A stretch of 64,000 nt of DNA from Bacteroidia bacterium (GCA_016787785.1 JAEUTO010000011.1:186001-250000), one strand, 5' to 3'; positions 41,177 through 50,896 are shown, counted from the stretch's first letter. Numbers and translations: made by a program. The notes: generated from the letters alone by a model not told the origin.

Positions 41177-44050
41177 TTAAGCTGTTACCGATTCTTCCAT
41201 ATAGGCTTCAATTGGTGCGCATGAGCAAACCAGGTTGCGGTCGCCATAAGCATTATCAACCTTGGCAACAGATGGCCAGAATTTATTATCGCGTACCCAA
41301 GGTAATGGAAACGCAGCTTTCTGACGGCTATAGGCTTTTTTCCAATCGTCGCTCACTACTAATTTACAAGTGTGTGGTGCATTTTTTATAACGTTATCGG
41401 CCTTGTCGTATTTACCATCTTCTATCTCTTTAATTTCTTTTCTAATAGAGATCATGGCTTCGCAAAAACGATCCAGCTCGGCTTTGCCTTCGCTTTCGGT
41501 TGGTTCTACCATTAATGTATTTACAACAGGGAAGGCAACCGTTGGCGCATGAAAACCATAGTCCATTAAACGCTTGGCCATATCTGCTACCTCAACACCA
41601 CTCGCCATTTTAAATTCGTTGCAATCTAAGATCATCTCGTGTGCGCAACGTCCGTTCTTACCGGTGTATAAAATTTTGTAATGGCCTTTTAAACATTCTT
41701 TAATATAGTTGGCATTTAAGATGGCTATTTCTGTAGCTTCTTTTACACCTTCTCTACCCAACATTTTTATGTAACCGTAAGAGATCAATAAAATTAAAGC
41801 ACTGCCATAAGGCGCTGCAGATACTGCTGTAATACCTTCAGGGCCGCTGGTGTTTACAATAGTGTGCGACGGTAAAAAAGGAACTAATTTTTCTACCACA
41901 CCAATTGGTCCCATGCCGGGGCCACCGCCACCATGAGGAATTGCAAATGTTTTATGTAAATTTAAGTGACAAACATCTGCACCAATATTTCCGGGCGATG
42001 TTAAACCAACTTGTGCATTCATATTTGCGCCATCCATATAAACCAATCCGCCGTTATCGTGAATTAGTTTAGTGATGTCCATAATAGATTCTTCGTACAC
42101 ACCGTGTGTTGAAGGATAGGTAACCATTAAACAAGATAAATTATCTTTATGTTCTTCTGCTTTTGCTTTTAAGTCGGCAATATCAATATTTCCTTTGTCG
42201 TCGCATTTTGTAATAACAATTTTCATACCCGCCATAGCAGCGCTTGCCGGATTTGTTCCGTGTGCAGAAGATGGAATCAACGCAACATTACGGTTTGCAT
42301 TTCCGTTAGCGATGTGATACGCGCGGATAACCATTAAGCCAGCGTACTCGCCCTGCGCGCCTGAATTAGGCTGAAAGCTCATGCGTGCAAAACCTGTTAT
42401 CTCTGAAAGATCTTTGTTTAATTGCTCAATTAATTCTGTGTACCCTTGTGCCTGATCGGCAGGAACAAAAGGATGTATGCTTGCAAACTCCGGCCAGGTA
42501 ATTGGTAATAATTCTGAAGCCGCATTTAATTTCATAGTGCAAGATCCTAAAGAGATCATTGAGTGAACCAAAGAAAGATCTTTGTTCTCTAAACGTTTTA
42601 TGTAACGCATCATTTCGCTTTCGCTGTGATACGAATTAAAAACAGGATGTGTTAAGTAAGATGATTTTCTCTCTGCAAAAGTGCCTTTAATTAAATTTTG
42701 AGATTCAACGTTTTTGCCTTTGTACGATTTACCGTTTGCTTCTGCAAAAACAGAAATAATATCGGTTACATCATTTTCTTCAACCGTTTGATCGATAGAA
42801 ATGGCAACGTGTTTATCATCTATGTAACGGAAATTAATTTCTTTAGCTTCAGCAAGCGAACGAATTTTTTTAGCGTCTGCTGCTACAACGATGGTATCAA
42901 AATATAATTTTGTTTTTATCTCGTAACCTAAGGCCTTTAATTCTGATGCAACAAAAGCAGTTGCGCCATGCACACCTTCTGCAATGGCTTTAATACCTTG
43001 TTGACCATGATACACTGCATACATACTTGCCATAATAGCCAGTAAGGCTTGTGCTGTACAAATGTTAGATGTTGCTTTATCGCGTTTAATATGTTGCTCG
43101 CGCGTTTGTAGTGCCATGCGTAAAGCCTGATTACCTTCAGCGTCAATTGATACACCAATGATACGACCCGGAATTAAACGCTTGTAATCTTCGCGGCAGG
43201 TAAAAAATGCGGCGTGTGGTCCGCCATAACCTAATGGCACACCAAAACGTTGTGAGTTACCCACTACACAATCTGCACCCCACTCGCCCGGAGGTGTTAA
43301 TAAAGCTAATGCTAAAAGATCGGTTGCAACTGCAATTTGTATATCTAACGCTTTGGCGCTTGACGCAAATTTTTTGTAATCATTTATTTCGCCATTAATA
43401 TCAGGATACTGAATTAATACACCGAAATACGAATCGTCTAATTTTGTTGTGTTGGCATCGCCAATAACCAATTCAATACCATAAGGTACCGCGCGTGTTT
43501 TTACAACATCGATGGTTTGAGGGAAAACAGTATTGCTGATGAAAAATTTATTCGAATTATTTTTTACTTTGTCTTTACTGCGGTTAGAGTAAAACATAAA
43601 TAATGCTTCGGCAGCTGCAGTAGCTTCGTCTAATAAAGAAGCATTTGCAATTGGCATGGCTGTTAAGTCCATTACCATGGTTTGAAAATTTAAGATAGCT
43701 TCCAAACGGCCCTGCGCTATCTCTGCCTGGTAAGGCGTGTAGGCTGTGTACCAGCCCGGATTTTCTAAAACGTTACGTTGAATAACGGCCGGTAAAATAT
43801 TATTATAATAGCCTAAGCCAATATAAGAACGGAATACTTTATTTTTTTTACCAAGCGCTTTTAAATGTTTGGTGTATTGAAACTCGCTCATTGCAGAAGC
43901 AATGTTCAAAGGGTTTTTTAAACGAATGTTTGCCGGAACAGTTTGGTTTATTAATTCATCAACAGATGAAACGCCGATCTTAGCTAACATTTCTTTGATC
44001 TCGTTTTTGCGTGGCCCGTTGTGGCGGGAAGCGAATTTATCAGTAGTCAT
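41177..44050 (-). CDS. gcvP: Glycine dehydrogenase (decarboxylating), P-protein
   Basis: The 957-residue protein is a fused two-half P-protein (homodimeric type). The N-half has family blocks such as RHNGPRKNEIKEMLAKIG, SYIGLGYYNNILPAVI, LDEATAAAEALFMFY and GEWGADCVVGNSQRFGVPLG. The C-half carries the PLP-binding lysine K700 in HLNLHKTFAIPHGGGGPG. It decarboxylates glycine with PLP and passes the aminomethyl group to the lipoyl H-protein. Its partner gcvT lies at 49719 but not adjacent; the H-protein gene is not in the window. Length matches the usual 950-960. The gene ends at a hairpin terminator. The assignment is secure. Confidence 0.98.
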   Translation of the reverse strand: MTTDKFASRHNGPRKNEIKEMLAKIGVSSVDELINQTVPANIRLKNPLNIASAMSEFQYTKHLKALGKKNKVFRSYIGLGYYNNILPAVIQRNVLENPGWYTAYTPYQAEIAQGRLEAILNFQTMVMDLTAMPIANASLLDEATAAAEALFMFYSNRSKDKVKNNSNKFFISNTVFPQTIDVVKTRAVPYGIELVIGDANTTKLDDSYFGVLIQYPDINGEINDYKKFASSAKALDIQIAVATDLLALALLTPPGEWGADCVVGNSQRFGVPLGYGGPHAAFFTCREDYKRLIPGRIIGVSIDAEGNQALRMALQTREQHIKRDKATSNICTAQALLAIMASMYAVYHGQQGIKAIAEGVHGATAFVASELKALGYEIKTKLYFDTIVVAADAKKIRSLAEAKEINFRYIDDKHVAISIDQTVEENDVTDIISVFAEANGKSYKGKNVESQNLIKGTFAERKSSYLTHPVFNSYHSESEMMRYIKRLENKDLSLVHSMISLGSCTMKLNAASELLPITWPEFASIHPFVPADQAQGYTELIEQLNKDLSEITGFARMSFQPNSGAQGEYAGLMVIRAYHIANGNANRNVALIPSSAHGTNPASAAMAGMKIVITKCDDKGNIDIADLKAKAEEHKDNLSCLMVTYPSTHGVYEESIMDITKLIHDNGGLVYMDGANMNAQVGLTSPGNIGADVCHLNLHKTFAIPHGGGGPGMGPIGVVEKLVPFLPSHTIVNTSGPEGITAVSAAPYGSALILLISYGYIKMLGREGVKEATEIAILNANYIKECLKGHYKILYTGKNGRCAHEMILDCNEFKMASGVEVADMAKRLMDYGFHAPTVAFPVVNTLMVEPTESEGKAELDRFCEAMISIRKEIKEIEDGKYDKADNVIKNAPHTCKLVVSDDWKKAYSRQKAAFPLPWVRDNKFWPSVAKVDNAYGDRNLVCSCAPIEAYMEESVTA

Positions 44051-44169
44051 AAGTAGGTTTTAGAGACATTAAAGTTACGCAAAAAAGCCTGCATTTTAAG
44101 CCAAATTTTTTTAACATTTGTTCATAAGAAAATGTATGATTTACGTCACATACAGGGCTTGGCAGGGAC

Positions 44170-44267
44170 TTATACTTTTACGCCAATAAGGCAAACATCC
44201 CTTCGGCGGTGCTCGGGGTAAACTGACTCGTTTGCCTTTATACTTTTACCCCAATAAGGCAAACATC
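44170..44267. repeat. 30-base direct repeat duplicating the tail of the 44238 gene
   Basis: Bases 44170-44199 repeat bases 44238-44267 with one mismatch (29 of 30). The second copy is the last nine codons plus stop of the SpoIIE-type phosphatase; the first encodes the same DVCLIGVKV and stop. Between them is a 38-base GC-richer insert. AAGGCAAAC (44188-44196) also pairs with GTTTGCCTT (44230-44238). Confidence 0.75.
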
Positions 44268-46334
44268 GTCAACCTGCTCGTAATCGCCTTTCCAGTCGAG
44301 GAAAGCCTTGCGGACAAGGTCTTTTTGTTGGGCAACCGCCAGGTTTGAAGCGCTTACAAGGATGTCTTTCATGTACTTGTATTTTAATTTTTTTCCATCG
44401 GTGCCGCCAAACTGGTCGGCAAAACCGTCGGTAAACAAGTACACAATATCGTTCTCTTTTAAGGCAATTTTTTGGGAAGAAAAAATTTGTGGTTTATCCT
44501 CTATAAAGGCTCCCACAGGGAATTTATTGCCTTTAAACTCGGTAAGCACCTTTTCAGAAACCACGTAAATGGGGTTCATAGCACCGGCAAACATCACTTC
44601 TTTTTGTTTTTTATTTATGGCAAGTAGTGTTACGTCCATACCATCTTTTACCGTGTCTTCGTTAAAGCTTTGATGCAAGGCCTGCGTTAACCAACCATTA
44701 ACGGCATTTAAAATATCAGCAGGATCGTTTAAGTTTTTTTCGAGCACCGCTTTATTTAAGAGGTTGTAATTGATGATCGATATTAAAGCGCCGGGCACAC
44801 CGTGACCTGTACAATCAGCAACAGCAATAAAAATGTGCGTGGCGGTTTCTTCGATCCAATAAAAATCGCCACTTAAAATATCTTTAGGTTCAAAATAAAC
44901 AAAAGAGTTGGGAAGTATTGATTTTACAAATTTATCGGGTGGCAAAATAGCATGTTGAATACGCTCCGCATATTTTATACTATCGGTAATATCTTTGTGT
45001 TGTGCTTCAACCAATTTATTTTTTTCTTCAATGATGCTGTTCTTTTCACCAAGCTCAAGATTGATCTTGTTTTTTTGGCGGTTCTGTCTTATTAAAACAA
45101 AGGCCACTATGGCCACGATCAATAAAATAATACCAATTAAAAAAATAGTTATTTGCTGGCGGGAGCTTTCAACTTCGTTAACTTTTAATTTTTCGTTGAG
45201 CAACTGATTCTCTTTTTCTTTTTCGCTGAGTTCGTATTTTTTTTCGAGTTCAGCAATAGCCGCTTGTGTTTCAAAATTAAATAATGAATCTTTTATTTCT
45301 ATGTGTTTTAAAATATCTTCATAAGCCTCTTTCGACCTTCCAATATCAAAAAGTATAGCAGCCCTGTTTAAATATATAGTAGATAAATTGCTTTTGTTTT
45401 CCCGTTGGTTTTCGTATTCAAAAGCTTTATTGATATACCCAAGAGCCTCATCGTATTTTTTTATGCTTCTGGCTAACTCTGCTCCATTCGCATAGGCATT
45501 ACTTAATCTGCCAAAATCTTTCGTTTTAGAAAAATATTCGATCGCCTTGTTATTATACTCTATTGCTTTAACCAGATTTTTTTTGTGATATTCTAATTTA
45601 CAATAATTCGTATAAGCATTTGCCAGCGCGGTTGACTGATTTAATTCTTCGTCTAAAACTATTGCTTTTTTTAAAGCCAATTCTGCTTTATAAAAATTCT
45701 TAACTTCAATATATGCTAGGGCTACATTTCCGAGGTTTGTTGCTACGGTTGCCTTGTCGTTCAGGATCTCGTTAATTTCTATTGTTTTTTCCCAATACAT
45801 CGCAGCCTTATCGTAGTAATGAAGATAATAATTGATCATTCCAAGATCGCTATAACCAATTCCAATGTTTTTTATGTTACCCGTTTCTTGCCATGCTTTT
45901 AGCGCGTCGTAATATAGTTGGGCGGCTTTTTCATACTCTCCGGTATTAAGATTAATTAGAGCTTTTGTTTTAAGACAATTAGCTTGGCCAATTACGTTTT
46001 TTATTTTGATCGTTCGGATCATGATCTTGTTTATAGAATCCGTTGCTAAAGCATAATTTTCCTGAGCAATTAATAAGTTGACATATTCGATAGCTAAATT
46101 AATTTGTGTTTTTTTATTTGATATACACAAAGGTTTTGCGAGTTCATAATATTTCAGTGCTTTTTCAAAATGCCCGGCATTTTTAAGGGGACCAATAATT
46201 TTGTTGATTATAATAGAAACTTTTTCGGAATCGGATTGTGCCGGATTAATTGTATTAAATAAAGAATCCACATTCTGTGAAAAAGATGCGCTGTAGCTAA
46301 AAATAATTATTAATGTTAAGAAGAAGTTACGCAT
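44238..46334 (-). CDS. TPR-sensor SpoIIE-type protein serine phosphatase
   Basis: The 698-residue protein has a signal peptide (MRNFFLTLIIIFSYSASFSQ), a periplasmic array of TPR-like units (NIGIGYSDLGMINYYLHYYDKA, VATNLGNVALAYIEVKNFYKAE, LANAYTNYCKLEYHKKN), one membrane helix near 390-412 and a coiled segment. From about residue 485 it has a SpoIIE/PP2C-like phosphatase domain with SGDFYW, VADCTGHGVPGALI, DGMDVTLLAI and a final YEQVDDVCLIGVKV. Such proteins dephosphorylate anti-sigma factor antagonists or similar targets in response to a signal sensed outside. It ends next to a partial copy of its own tail at 44170. Target and signal unknown. Confidence 0.9.
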   Translation of the reverse strand: MRNFFLTLIIIFSYSASFSQNVDSLFNTINPAQSDSEKVSIIINKIIGPLKNAGHFEKALKYYELAKPLCISNKKTQINLAIEYVNLLIAQENYALATDSINKIMIRTIKIKNVIGQANCLKTKALINLNTGEYEKAAQLYYDALKAWQETGNIKNIGIGYSDLGMINYYLHYYDKAAMYWEKTIEINEILNDKATVATNLGNVALAYIEVKNFYKAELALKKAIVLDEELNQSTALANAYTNYCKLEYHKKNLVKAIEYNNKAIEYFSKTKDFGRLSNAYANGAELARSIKKYDEALGYINKAFEYENQRENKSNLSTIYLNRAAILFDIGRSKEAYEDILKHIEIKDSLFNFETQAAIAELEKKYELSEKEKENQLLNEKLKVNEVESSRQQITIFLIGIILLIVAIVAFVLIRQNRQKNKINLELGEKNSIIEEKNKLVEAQHKDITDSIKYAERIQHAILPPDKFVKSILPNSFVYFEPKDILSGDFYWIEETATHIFIAVADCTGHGVPGALISIINYNLLNKAVLEKNLNDPADILNAVNGWLTQALHQSFNEDTVKDGMDVTLLAINKKQKEVMFAGAMNPIYVVSEKVLTEFKGNKFPVGAFIEDKPQIFSSQKIALKENDIVYLFTDGFADQFGGTDGKKLKYKYMKDILVSASNLAVAQQKDLVRKAFLDWKGDYEQVDDVCLIGVKV

Positions 46335-46425
46335 GGCTGTGCCTGTACCATAAATATATACAAATATTTTTTATTTAGAATTATATTTTTTATACTTGTT
46401 GTATAAACAACTAAAACAAAAAATT

Positions 46426-47034
46426 ATGGCATTAGGCAAAGTAGAGTCAATAGACCCAAGTAACAATACCTTAGGAACCATTATAGAAGATGAAACCGGA
46501 ATAAGCTACGCGTTTAGTGATGCAAACTTTCCAAACACAGGCTTAGTGGTAGGCAGCCCTTGCACTTACGATATAGATTATTCTGCCAGGATACCCGTTG
46601 CAACAAATCTTCAGGCGTATACGCCCACAAGCAAAGATATTACTACACCCGTACAAGGCCCTTTAACTGTTAATGCTGGCGAAACTTTAAATGTAAAAAA
46701 AGGCGGTATGGTAAATGGTTCTATTACTATCAATAATGGAAATTTATTTGTTGAAGATACCGGCGGAGTAGTTGGTGAAGTTACCGTAAATGATCAGGGA
46801 AGTTTTATAGTAAGAAAAGGGGGCATGGTAAACGGCAATGTAATGATCAACCAGGGCAGCGCTTTAAAAGTTGTGAATAAAGGTGCAATTAAAGGTAATA
46901 TTATGATTAATTCTGCAAACCGTTTTATTGTAGGCAATGCTAATGGTGGTGGAATTATTAACGGCTCAATTACCGTTGATAAAATAAGAAAAGTAACTAT
47001 TACAGCTACTTCTACAATTAATTGTGGCGCGTAA
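46426..47034 (+). CDS. Cold-shock-like domain fused to a bactofilin-like beta-solenoid
   Basis: From the ATG at 46426 the 202-residue protein begins MALGKVESIDPSNNTLGTII, continuing EDETGISYAFSD, GLVVGSPCTYDID and ATNLQAY. This is the pattern of a small cold-shock/OB-type domain (G.V, GxI, Y.F, GL..G). It is followed by a repetitive region of about 100 residues with units such as NAGETLNVKKGGMVNGSI, NNGNLFVEDTGGVVGEV, NDQGSFIVRKGGMVNGNV and NQGSALKVVNKGAIKGNI, a regular pattern typical of a right-handed beta-solenoid like bactofilins. No signal peptide. A TTG frame from 46396 adds 10 residues of poor character and is rejected. Flanked by a strong terminator shared with the helicase gene. Function is not known. 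Confidence 0.75.
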   Translation: MALGKVESIDPSNNTLGTIIEDETGISYAFSDANFPNTGLVVGSPCTYDIDYSARIPVATNLQAYTPTSKDITTPVQGPLTVNAGETLNVKKGGMVNGSITINNGNLFVEDTGGVVGEVTVNDQGSFIVRKGGMVNGNVMINQGSALKVVNKGAIKGNIMINSANRFIVGNANGGGIINGSITVDKIRKVTITATSTINCGA

Positions 47035-47048
47035 TTATTAAATATTTA

Positions 47049-47090
47049 AAAACAAAAAAGCCTTAGAAAATTTCTAAGGCTTTTTTGTTT
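47049..47090. terminator. Bidirectional terminator between the solenoid gene and the helicase gene
   Basis: AAAAAAGCCTTAGAAA pairs with TTTCTAAGGCTTTTTT around a single A, with A and T runs at both ends. It overlaps the stop codon of the minus-strand helicase at 47089. Confidence 0.93.
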
Positions 47091-48402
47091 AAGTTGAGAT
47101 CTGTACTTTGATTTTTTTGCCTTTTATTTTTTCTTCGCTTATTAATTTTACAGTATTATTTATTTTATCTGCGCTAATGGCTACATAGGCCGAGTGATCC
47201 AGCACTTCTATTTTTCCAACTTCCTCTTTTTGTAAATTTCCTTTTTGCAAAAGCACACCTACAATATCCATTTTATTTATTTTGTCTTTTTTACCCGCAG
47301 CAATATAAAGTGTTTTCCATTTACCGGGTTTGGGTGCAATAAATTTCGCAGGCAATGTTTCTTCTTCGGGTGTAATTTCTAAAAATGGTGGTAAATGATC
47401 GTCCACATCCAATAAAAAATAAACTGTACCTGTTGCGTGCATTCTTGCTGTACGTCCATTTCGGTGGATCATCGCATCTTCGGTAGTTGGTAACTGGTAA
47501 TGTATTACCGCTTCTATCTCAGGTATATCCAGCCCGCGAGCGGCAAGGTCGGTGGTAATTAATAAATTGGTGCTGCCGTTGCGTAATTTAATGAGCGTTT
47601 TCTCTCTATCAATTTGTTCAAGACCGCCGTGATAAACACCATGCTCTACTTTATGAAATTGCAGTTGCTCGCTAATTCTATTTACAGCGTCGCGGTGATT
47701 ACAAAATACCATCGTCGATCGATTACCTGTTTTGCTGATCAATAACATTAATGCTTCTAATTTATCGTCGCCAACAACTCTTACCGTTTTTACCTGTAAT
47801 GTTTCTTTTACTTCTTGTTTGTTGTTTGTGTAATTTAATTCTTCATGTTTTTTTAATCCAACAAAATCTGGAATTTCTTTTAAAGGTGTTGCTGAAGTTA
47901 AGATGCGTTTTTTTATGCGCGCGCTGCTTTTAATAATGAACGACATTTCTTCATGAAAACCCGCTTCTAACGATTTATCAAATTCATCTAAAATTAGTGT
48001 GTGCACATCTTTTGTAGTTAAATTCTGTTTTCTTAAATGGTGTGCGATCCTTCCGGGAGTGCCAATTAGCAAGGCAGGCGGGTGTTGCAAATTATTCTTT
48101 TCAATTTTTACATCGTGGCCACCATAACAGGTATTAACTTTAAAACCGGTGCTCATTTGTTTAAACACCTGCTCTATCTGCAAGGCCAACTCTCTGGTAG
48201 GAACCAGGATCAACACCTGCACGCCCTCTTTTTCTTTGTCTAACATTTCTACAAGAGGTAAAAGAAAAGCCAGCGTTTTTCCTGAGCCGGTTGGCGAGAT
48301 CAATACCACATCGGTTGGTTTTGCAATAGCATCTATTGTTGCTAGTTGCATTTCGTTCAATGCAGTTATTTTAAAGAGAGAAAGGATCTTCGTAAAGCTC
48401 AT
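47089..48402 (-). CDS. DbpA-like RNA helicase with variant DEFD motif
   Basis: The 437-residue helicase has Q-motif-like NEMQLATIDAI, Walker A SPTGSGKT (36-43), PTRELA, GTPGR, motif II as DEFD at 139-142 instead of DEAD, SAT in TSATP, and the C-terminal core (VFCNHRDAV, TTDLAARGLDIPEIEAVIHY, HRNGRTAR). The last 70 residues (KTLYIAAGKKDKINKMDIVGVLL) resemble the DbpA RNA-binding domain, which in E. coli binds 23S rRNA hairpin 92. It unwinds RNA with ATP, probably in ribosome assembly. The F in motif II is a rare change at a position that is usually Ala. It lies downstream of the tRNA-Ala gene but behind a terminator. Confidence 0.9.
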   Translation of the reverse strand: MSFTKILSLFKITALNEMQLATIDAIAKPTDVVLISPTGSGKTLAFLLPLVEMLDKEKEGVQVLILVPTRELALQIEQVFKQMSTGFKVNTCYGGHDVKIEKNNLQHPPALLIGTPGRIAHHLRKQNLTTKDVHTLILDEFDKSLEAGFHEEMSFIIKSSARIKKRILTSATPLKEIPDFVGLKKHEELNYTNNKQEVKETLQVKTVRVVGDDKLEALMLLISKTGNRSTMVFCNHRDAVNRISEQLQFHKVEHGVYHGGLEQIDREKTLIKLRNGSTNLLITTDLAARGLDIPEIEAVIHYQLPTTEDAMIHRNGRTARMHATGTVYFLLDVDDHLPPFLEITPEEETLPAKFIAPKPGKWKTLYIAAGKKDKINKMDIVGVLLQKGNLQKEEVGKIEVLDHSAYVAISADKINNTVKLISEEKIKGKKIKVQIST

Positions 48403-48412
48403 AGTTTAAAAA

Positions 48413-48443
48413 TAAAAAAGCCCGGAGGTTAATTGGGCTTTTG
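48413..48443 (-). terminator. Terminator of the tRNA-Ala gene
   Basis: AAAAGCCC pairs with GGGCTTTT around an 11-base loop and is followed on the minus strand by a T tract. It lies 12 bases downstream of the tRNA gene. Confidence 0.85.
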
Positions 48444-48454
48444 ATGAAATTGTG

Positions 48455-48531
48455 TGGTGGAGAATATCGGATTCGAACCGATCACCTCTTCACTGCCAGC
48501 GAAGCGCTCTAGCCAAATGAGCTAATCCCCC
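48455..48531 (-). tRNA. tRNA-Ala(GGC)
   Basis: The 77-base gene folds into a full cloverleaf: acceptor GGGGGAT with ATTCTCC, D stem GCTC/GAGC, anticodon stem CTTCG/TGAAG with loop CTGGCAG, and T loop TTCGAAT. The anticodon is GGC, reading GCC (alanine). The G3-U70 wobble pair that marks alanine tRNAs is present, and CCA is encoded. Confidence 0.97.
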
Positions 48532-48587
48532 ATGATTTTAAATAACAGGCTACAAAAATAAGATTAATTTTTAAATGAGGGGGAAAT

Positions 48588-48613
48588 AAAAAAGGCGCTG
48601 TAAAAGCGCCTTT
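48588..48613 (-). terminator. Terminator of the MORN-like repeat gene
   Basis: AAAGGCGCT pairs with AGCGCCTTT around GTAAA, with A residues on the downstream side of the minus strand read as T. It begins eight bases after the stop codon at 48622. Confidence 0.82.
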
Positions 48614-48621
48614 AAATTTTT

Positions 48622-49527
48622 TTAGTTCTCAACCTGCGTGTCGCCGACGTAAATTCCGCCTTTGTAAACCGCAATACGTGTTAAGATACCATTATCGTCG
48701 TAGATATATGCTTTACCATCCATAAAACGATTGTCTTTAAACACACCGTCTTTTGTAATTTGTTTGTTCTTGTTATATAACGTTTGTTGTCCGTTTAACA
48801 CCATTGGGCCTGCGCCTTTTTTAACTGCCTCGTTTGGTTTTTCGTCTGGTTTAACAATTACTTTTGGAGCGTTCTCTGCTGGCACATCTGATTTTGCAAC
48901 CAATGGCTTTTTAGGTTGGTATTCTTTTATAGAAGCCACATCCACATTTCCATCGGCAAAATTCTTTTCTGCTTTAATATCGCCGTTCTCATAATATTCT
49001 TTTATTAAACCGGCTTCTTTACCAGCAGCGAAGTTTCCTTCGATAGCTAATTGACCGTTATCGTAAAAATATTTTTGAGCGCCTTCACGTTTTCCACTTG
49101 CGTTAAAAGCAAACTCATGTTGCACCTGTCCGTTATCGTAATATAATTTGTAGTTACCTACCCAACGGTTGTTCTTCCAGTTTCCTTCTTCAGAAATTTT
49201 TCCGTTCTCGTGGTACATAATAGCGTATCCGTCAGGACGGCCGTTTGTGAAAGTTAGCTTATTGCGCATGTTACCATTGCAAAAGAACTCAACCCAGATA
49301 CCCGCTTTTCTGTTATCCTGGTATTTTCCTTCTTCCACTTTTGCATCAGGAGCATAGCAGGTTCCCGGCTTATGTCTTCCAAAAAGAATCCATTTACCTT
49401 GCTTTTTGCCATCCGGATCAATTTTATTAATTGTGTCCTTCCCATTGGCTGGATTTACTTCAAAAGTTTGGGATTGCGAGAATCCTATTGATGAAGTAAA
49501 AAATAAAATGAGTATAAATTTTTTCAT
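48622..49527 (-). CDS. Exported MORN-variant (YwqK-like) repeat protein
   Basis: The 301-residue protein has a signal peptide (MKKFILILFFTSSIGFSQ). It contains repeats of the MORN-variant kind: YHENGKISEEGNWKNNRWVG, YYDNGQVQHEFAFNASGKREG, YFYDNGQLAIEGNFAAGKEAG and YYENGDIKAEKNFADG, each about 22 residues with Y..NG.I..E..F..G. A linker (PKKPLVAKSDVPAENAPK) precedes one or two more divergent units near the C-terminus. Such repeats form extended beta-sheets; YwqK was named as a putative antitoxin in another setting but no toxin gene is next door, so that name is only a family label here. Located alone between the tRNA-Ala region and gcvT. Confidence 0.83.
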   Translation of the reverse strand: MKKFILILFFTSSIGFSQSQTFEVNPANGKDTINKIDPDGKKQGKWILFGRHKPGTCYAPDAKVEEGKYQDNRKAGIWVEFFCNGNMRNKLTFTNGRPDGYAIMYHENGKISEEGNWKNNRWVGNYKLYYDNGQVQHEFAFNASGKREGAQKYFYDNGQLAIEGNFAAGKEAGLIKEYYENGDIKAEKNFADGNVDVASIKEYQPKKPLVAKSDVPAENAPKVIVKPDEKPNEAVKKGAGPMVLNGQQTLYNKNKQITKDGVFKDNRFMDGKAYIYDDNGILTRIAVYKGGIYVGDTQVEN

Positions 49528-49718
49528 GGGTTAATCAAATTTATTAATAATTCTCGTTAATTCATCACTTTTTAGATTAAAAACACAAAATAATCGATAA
49601 AGGGCAAAAAAACATAATTGAACGCATTTCCCTAGAATATTGAGTGTTTCTTGTACTTAGCACACCGATGTTTACGAGGCAAAACTTAAAAAGTTTCAAA
49701 ATAAATACGGAAAACTAT

Positions 49719-50801
49719 CTACTTTTTCAAAAACGGGATCTTACAAACCTTTGCTTTAATGGGTTTATCGCGAATTACAATAAATATCTCGCTATCCGGT
49801 TTCGAAAATTCGGTCTTAACATAACCCAAACCTATTGCTTTATTTAAAGTTGGAGATTGTGTGCCGGATGTTACTTTCCCAATAATGGCGCCACTTGCGT
49901 CGGCAATTGGATAATCGTGACGGGGAATACCACGGTCGATCATTTCAAAACCAACCAGTTTTTTTGCAACGCCCTGCAACTTTTGTTGTTCGATATTAGC
50001 CTTGTTAGTGAAGTCCTTGTTAAATTTTGTTATCCATCCCAAACCCGCTTCAATTGGGGAGGTTGTATCATCTATATCATTACCATACAAACAAAAACCC
50101 ATCTCTAAACGAAGCGTATCGCGGGCTCCAAGGCCAATTGGCTTAATGTTAAATTCTTCACCGGCTTTAAAAACCGCGTCCCATATAGCTTCTGCATGTT
50201 TATTGTCAAAATACAATTCAAACCCGCCAGCACCGGTATACCCGGTGTTGCTTAATACAACATTATCAACACCTGCAAATTTACCTTTGGCAAAGGAATA
50301 ATAGGGAATGTCGGCCAGTTTAACATCGGTTAGTTTTTGGAGGGTATTAATGGCTTTAGGCCCCTGAACTGCCAATAAAGACGTGTCCTCTGAAATATTC
50401 TTCATGTCCACATTCCAGGTATCGTGCTTCTTTATCCAATTCCAGTCTTTTTCAATATTGCTTGCATTTACTACCAATAAATAGCTTTGAGCATCAATTC
50501 TATATACCAAAAGGTCATCTACAATGCCGCCATCAGCGTTTGGGAGGCATGAATACTGCGCTTTACCATCTGTTAAAACAGCAACATCATTACTGGTTAC
50601 TTTTTGAATAAGATCGAAAGCATGAGGTCCTTTTAAAATAAATTCGCCCATATGACTCACGTCAAAAACACCAACGCCTGTGCGCACAATTTGATGTTCT
50701 TCGTTTAAGCCGGTATAAGAAACGGGCATATTATATCCTGCAAAAGGCACCATTTTAGCCCCTAAAGCAATGTGTTTGTTTGTTAAAGCTGTAGATTTCA
50801 T
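49719..50801 (-). CDS. gcvT: Aminomethyltransferase (glycine cleavage T-protein)
   Basis: The 360-residue enzyme matches Gcv[23 protein letters not shown] at the N-terminus, [55 protein letters not shown] and the C-terminal [19 protein letters not shown]. It transfers the one-carbon unit from the H-protein to tetrahydrofolate, releasing ammonia. It is about 6 kb from gcvP, so the cleavage genes are not an operon here. Length equals E. coli GcvT. Its upstream neighbour is the thiolase gene on the same strand, with a terminator in between. Confidence is high. Confidence 0.97.
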   Translation of the reverse strand: MKSTALTNKHIALGAKMVPFAGYNMPVSYTGLNEEHQIVRTGVGVFDVSHMGEFILKGPHAFDLIQKVTSNDVAVLTDGKAQYSCLPNADGGIVDDLLVYRIDAQSYLLVVNASNIEKDWNWIKKHDTWNVDMKNISEDTSLLAVQGPKAINTLQKLTDVKLADIPYYSFAKGKFAGVDNVVLSNTGYTGAGGFELYFDNKHAEAIWDAVFKAGEEFNIKPIGLGARDTLRLEMGFCLYGNDIDDTTSPIEAGLGWITKFNKDFTNKANIEQQKLQGVAKKLVGFEMIDRGIPRHDYPIADASGAIIGKVTSGTQSPTLNKAIGLGYVKTEFSKPDSEIFIVIRDKPIKAKVCKIPFLKK

Positions 50802-50896
50802 AAAAGAGATTATTTGTTTTTAATTGGAGATTCAGGGTTTTGTATGAGGGACTAAATGTAAACAAAAATGTATAAAAATGCATTTTATTAGAAAAT

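Noticed and set aside
49644-49847. Small plus-strand frame at the gcvT 3' end
   Set aside because: Most of it is antisense to gcvT and it has no family pattern.
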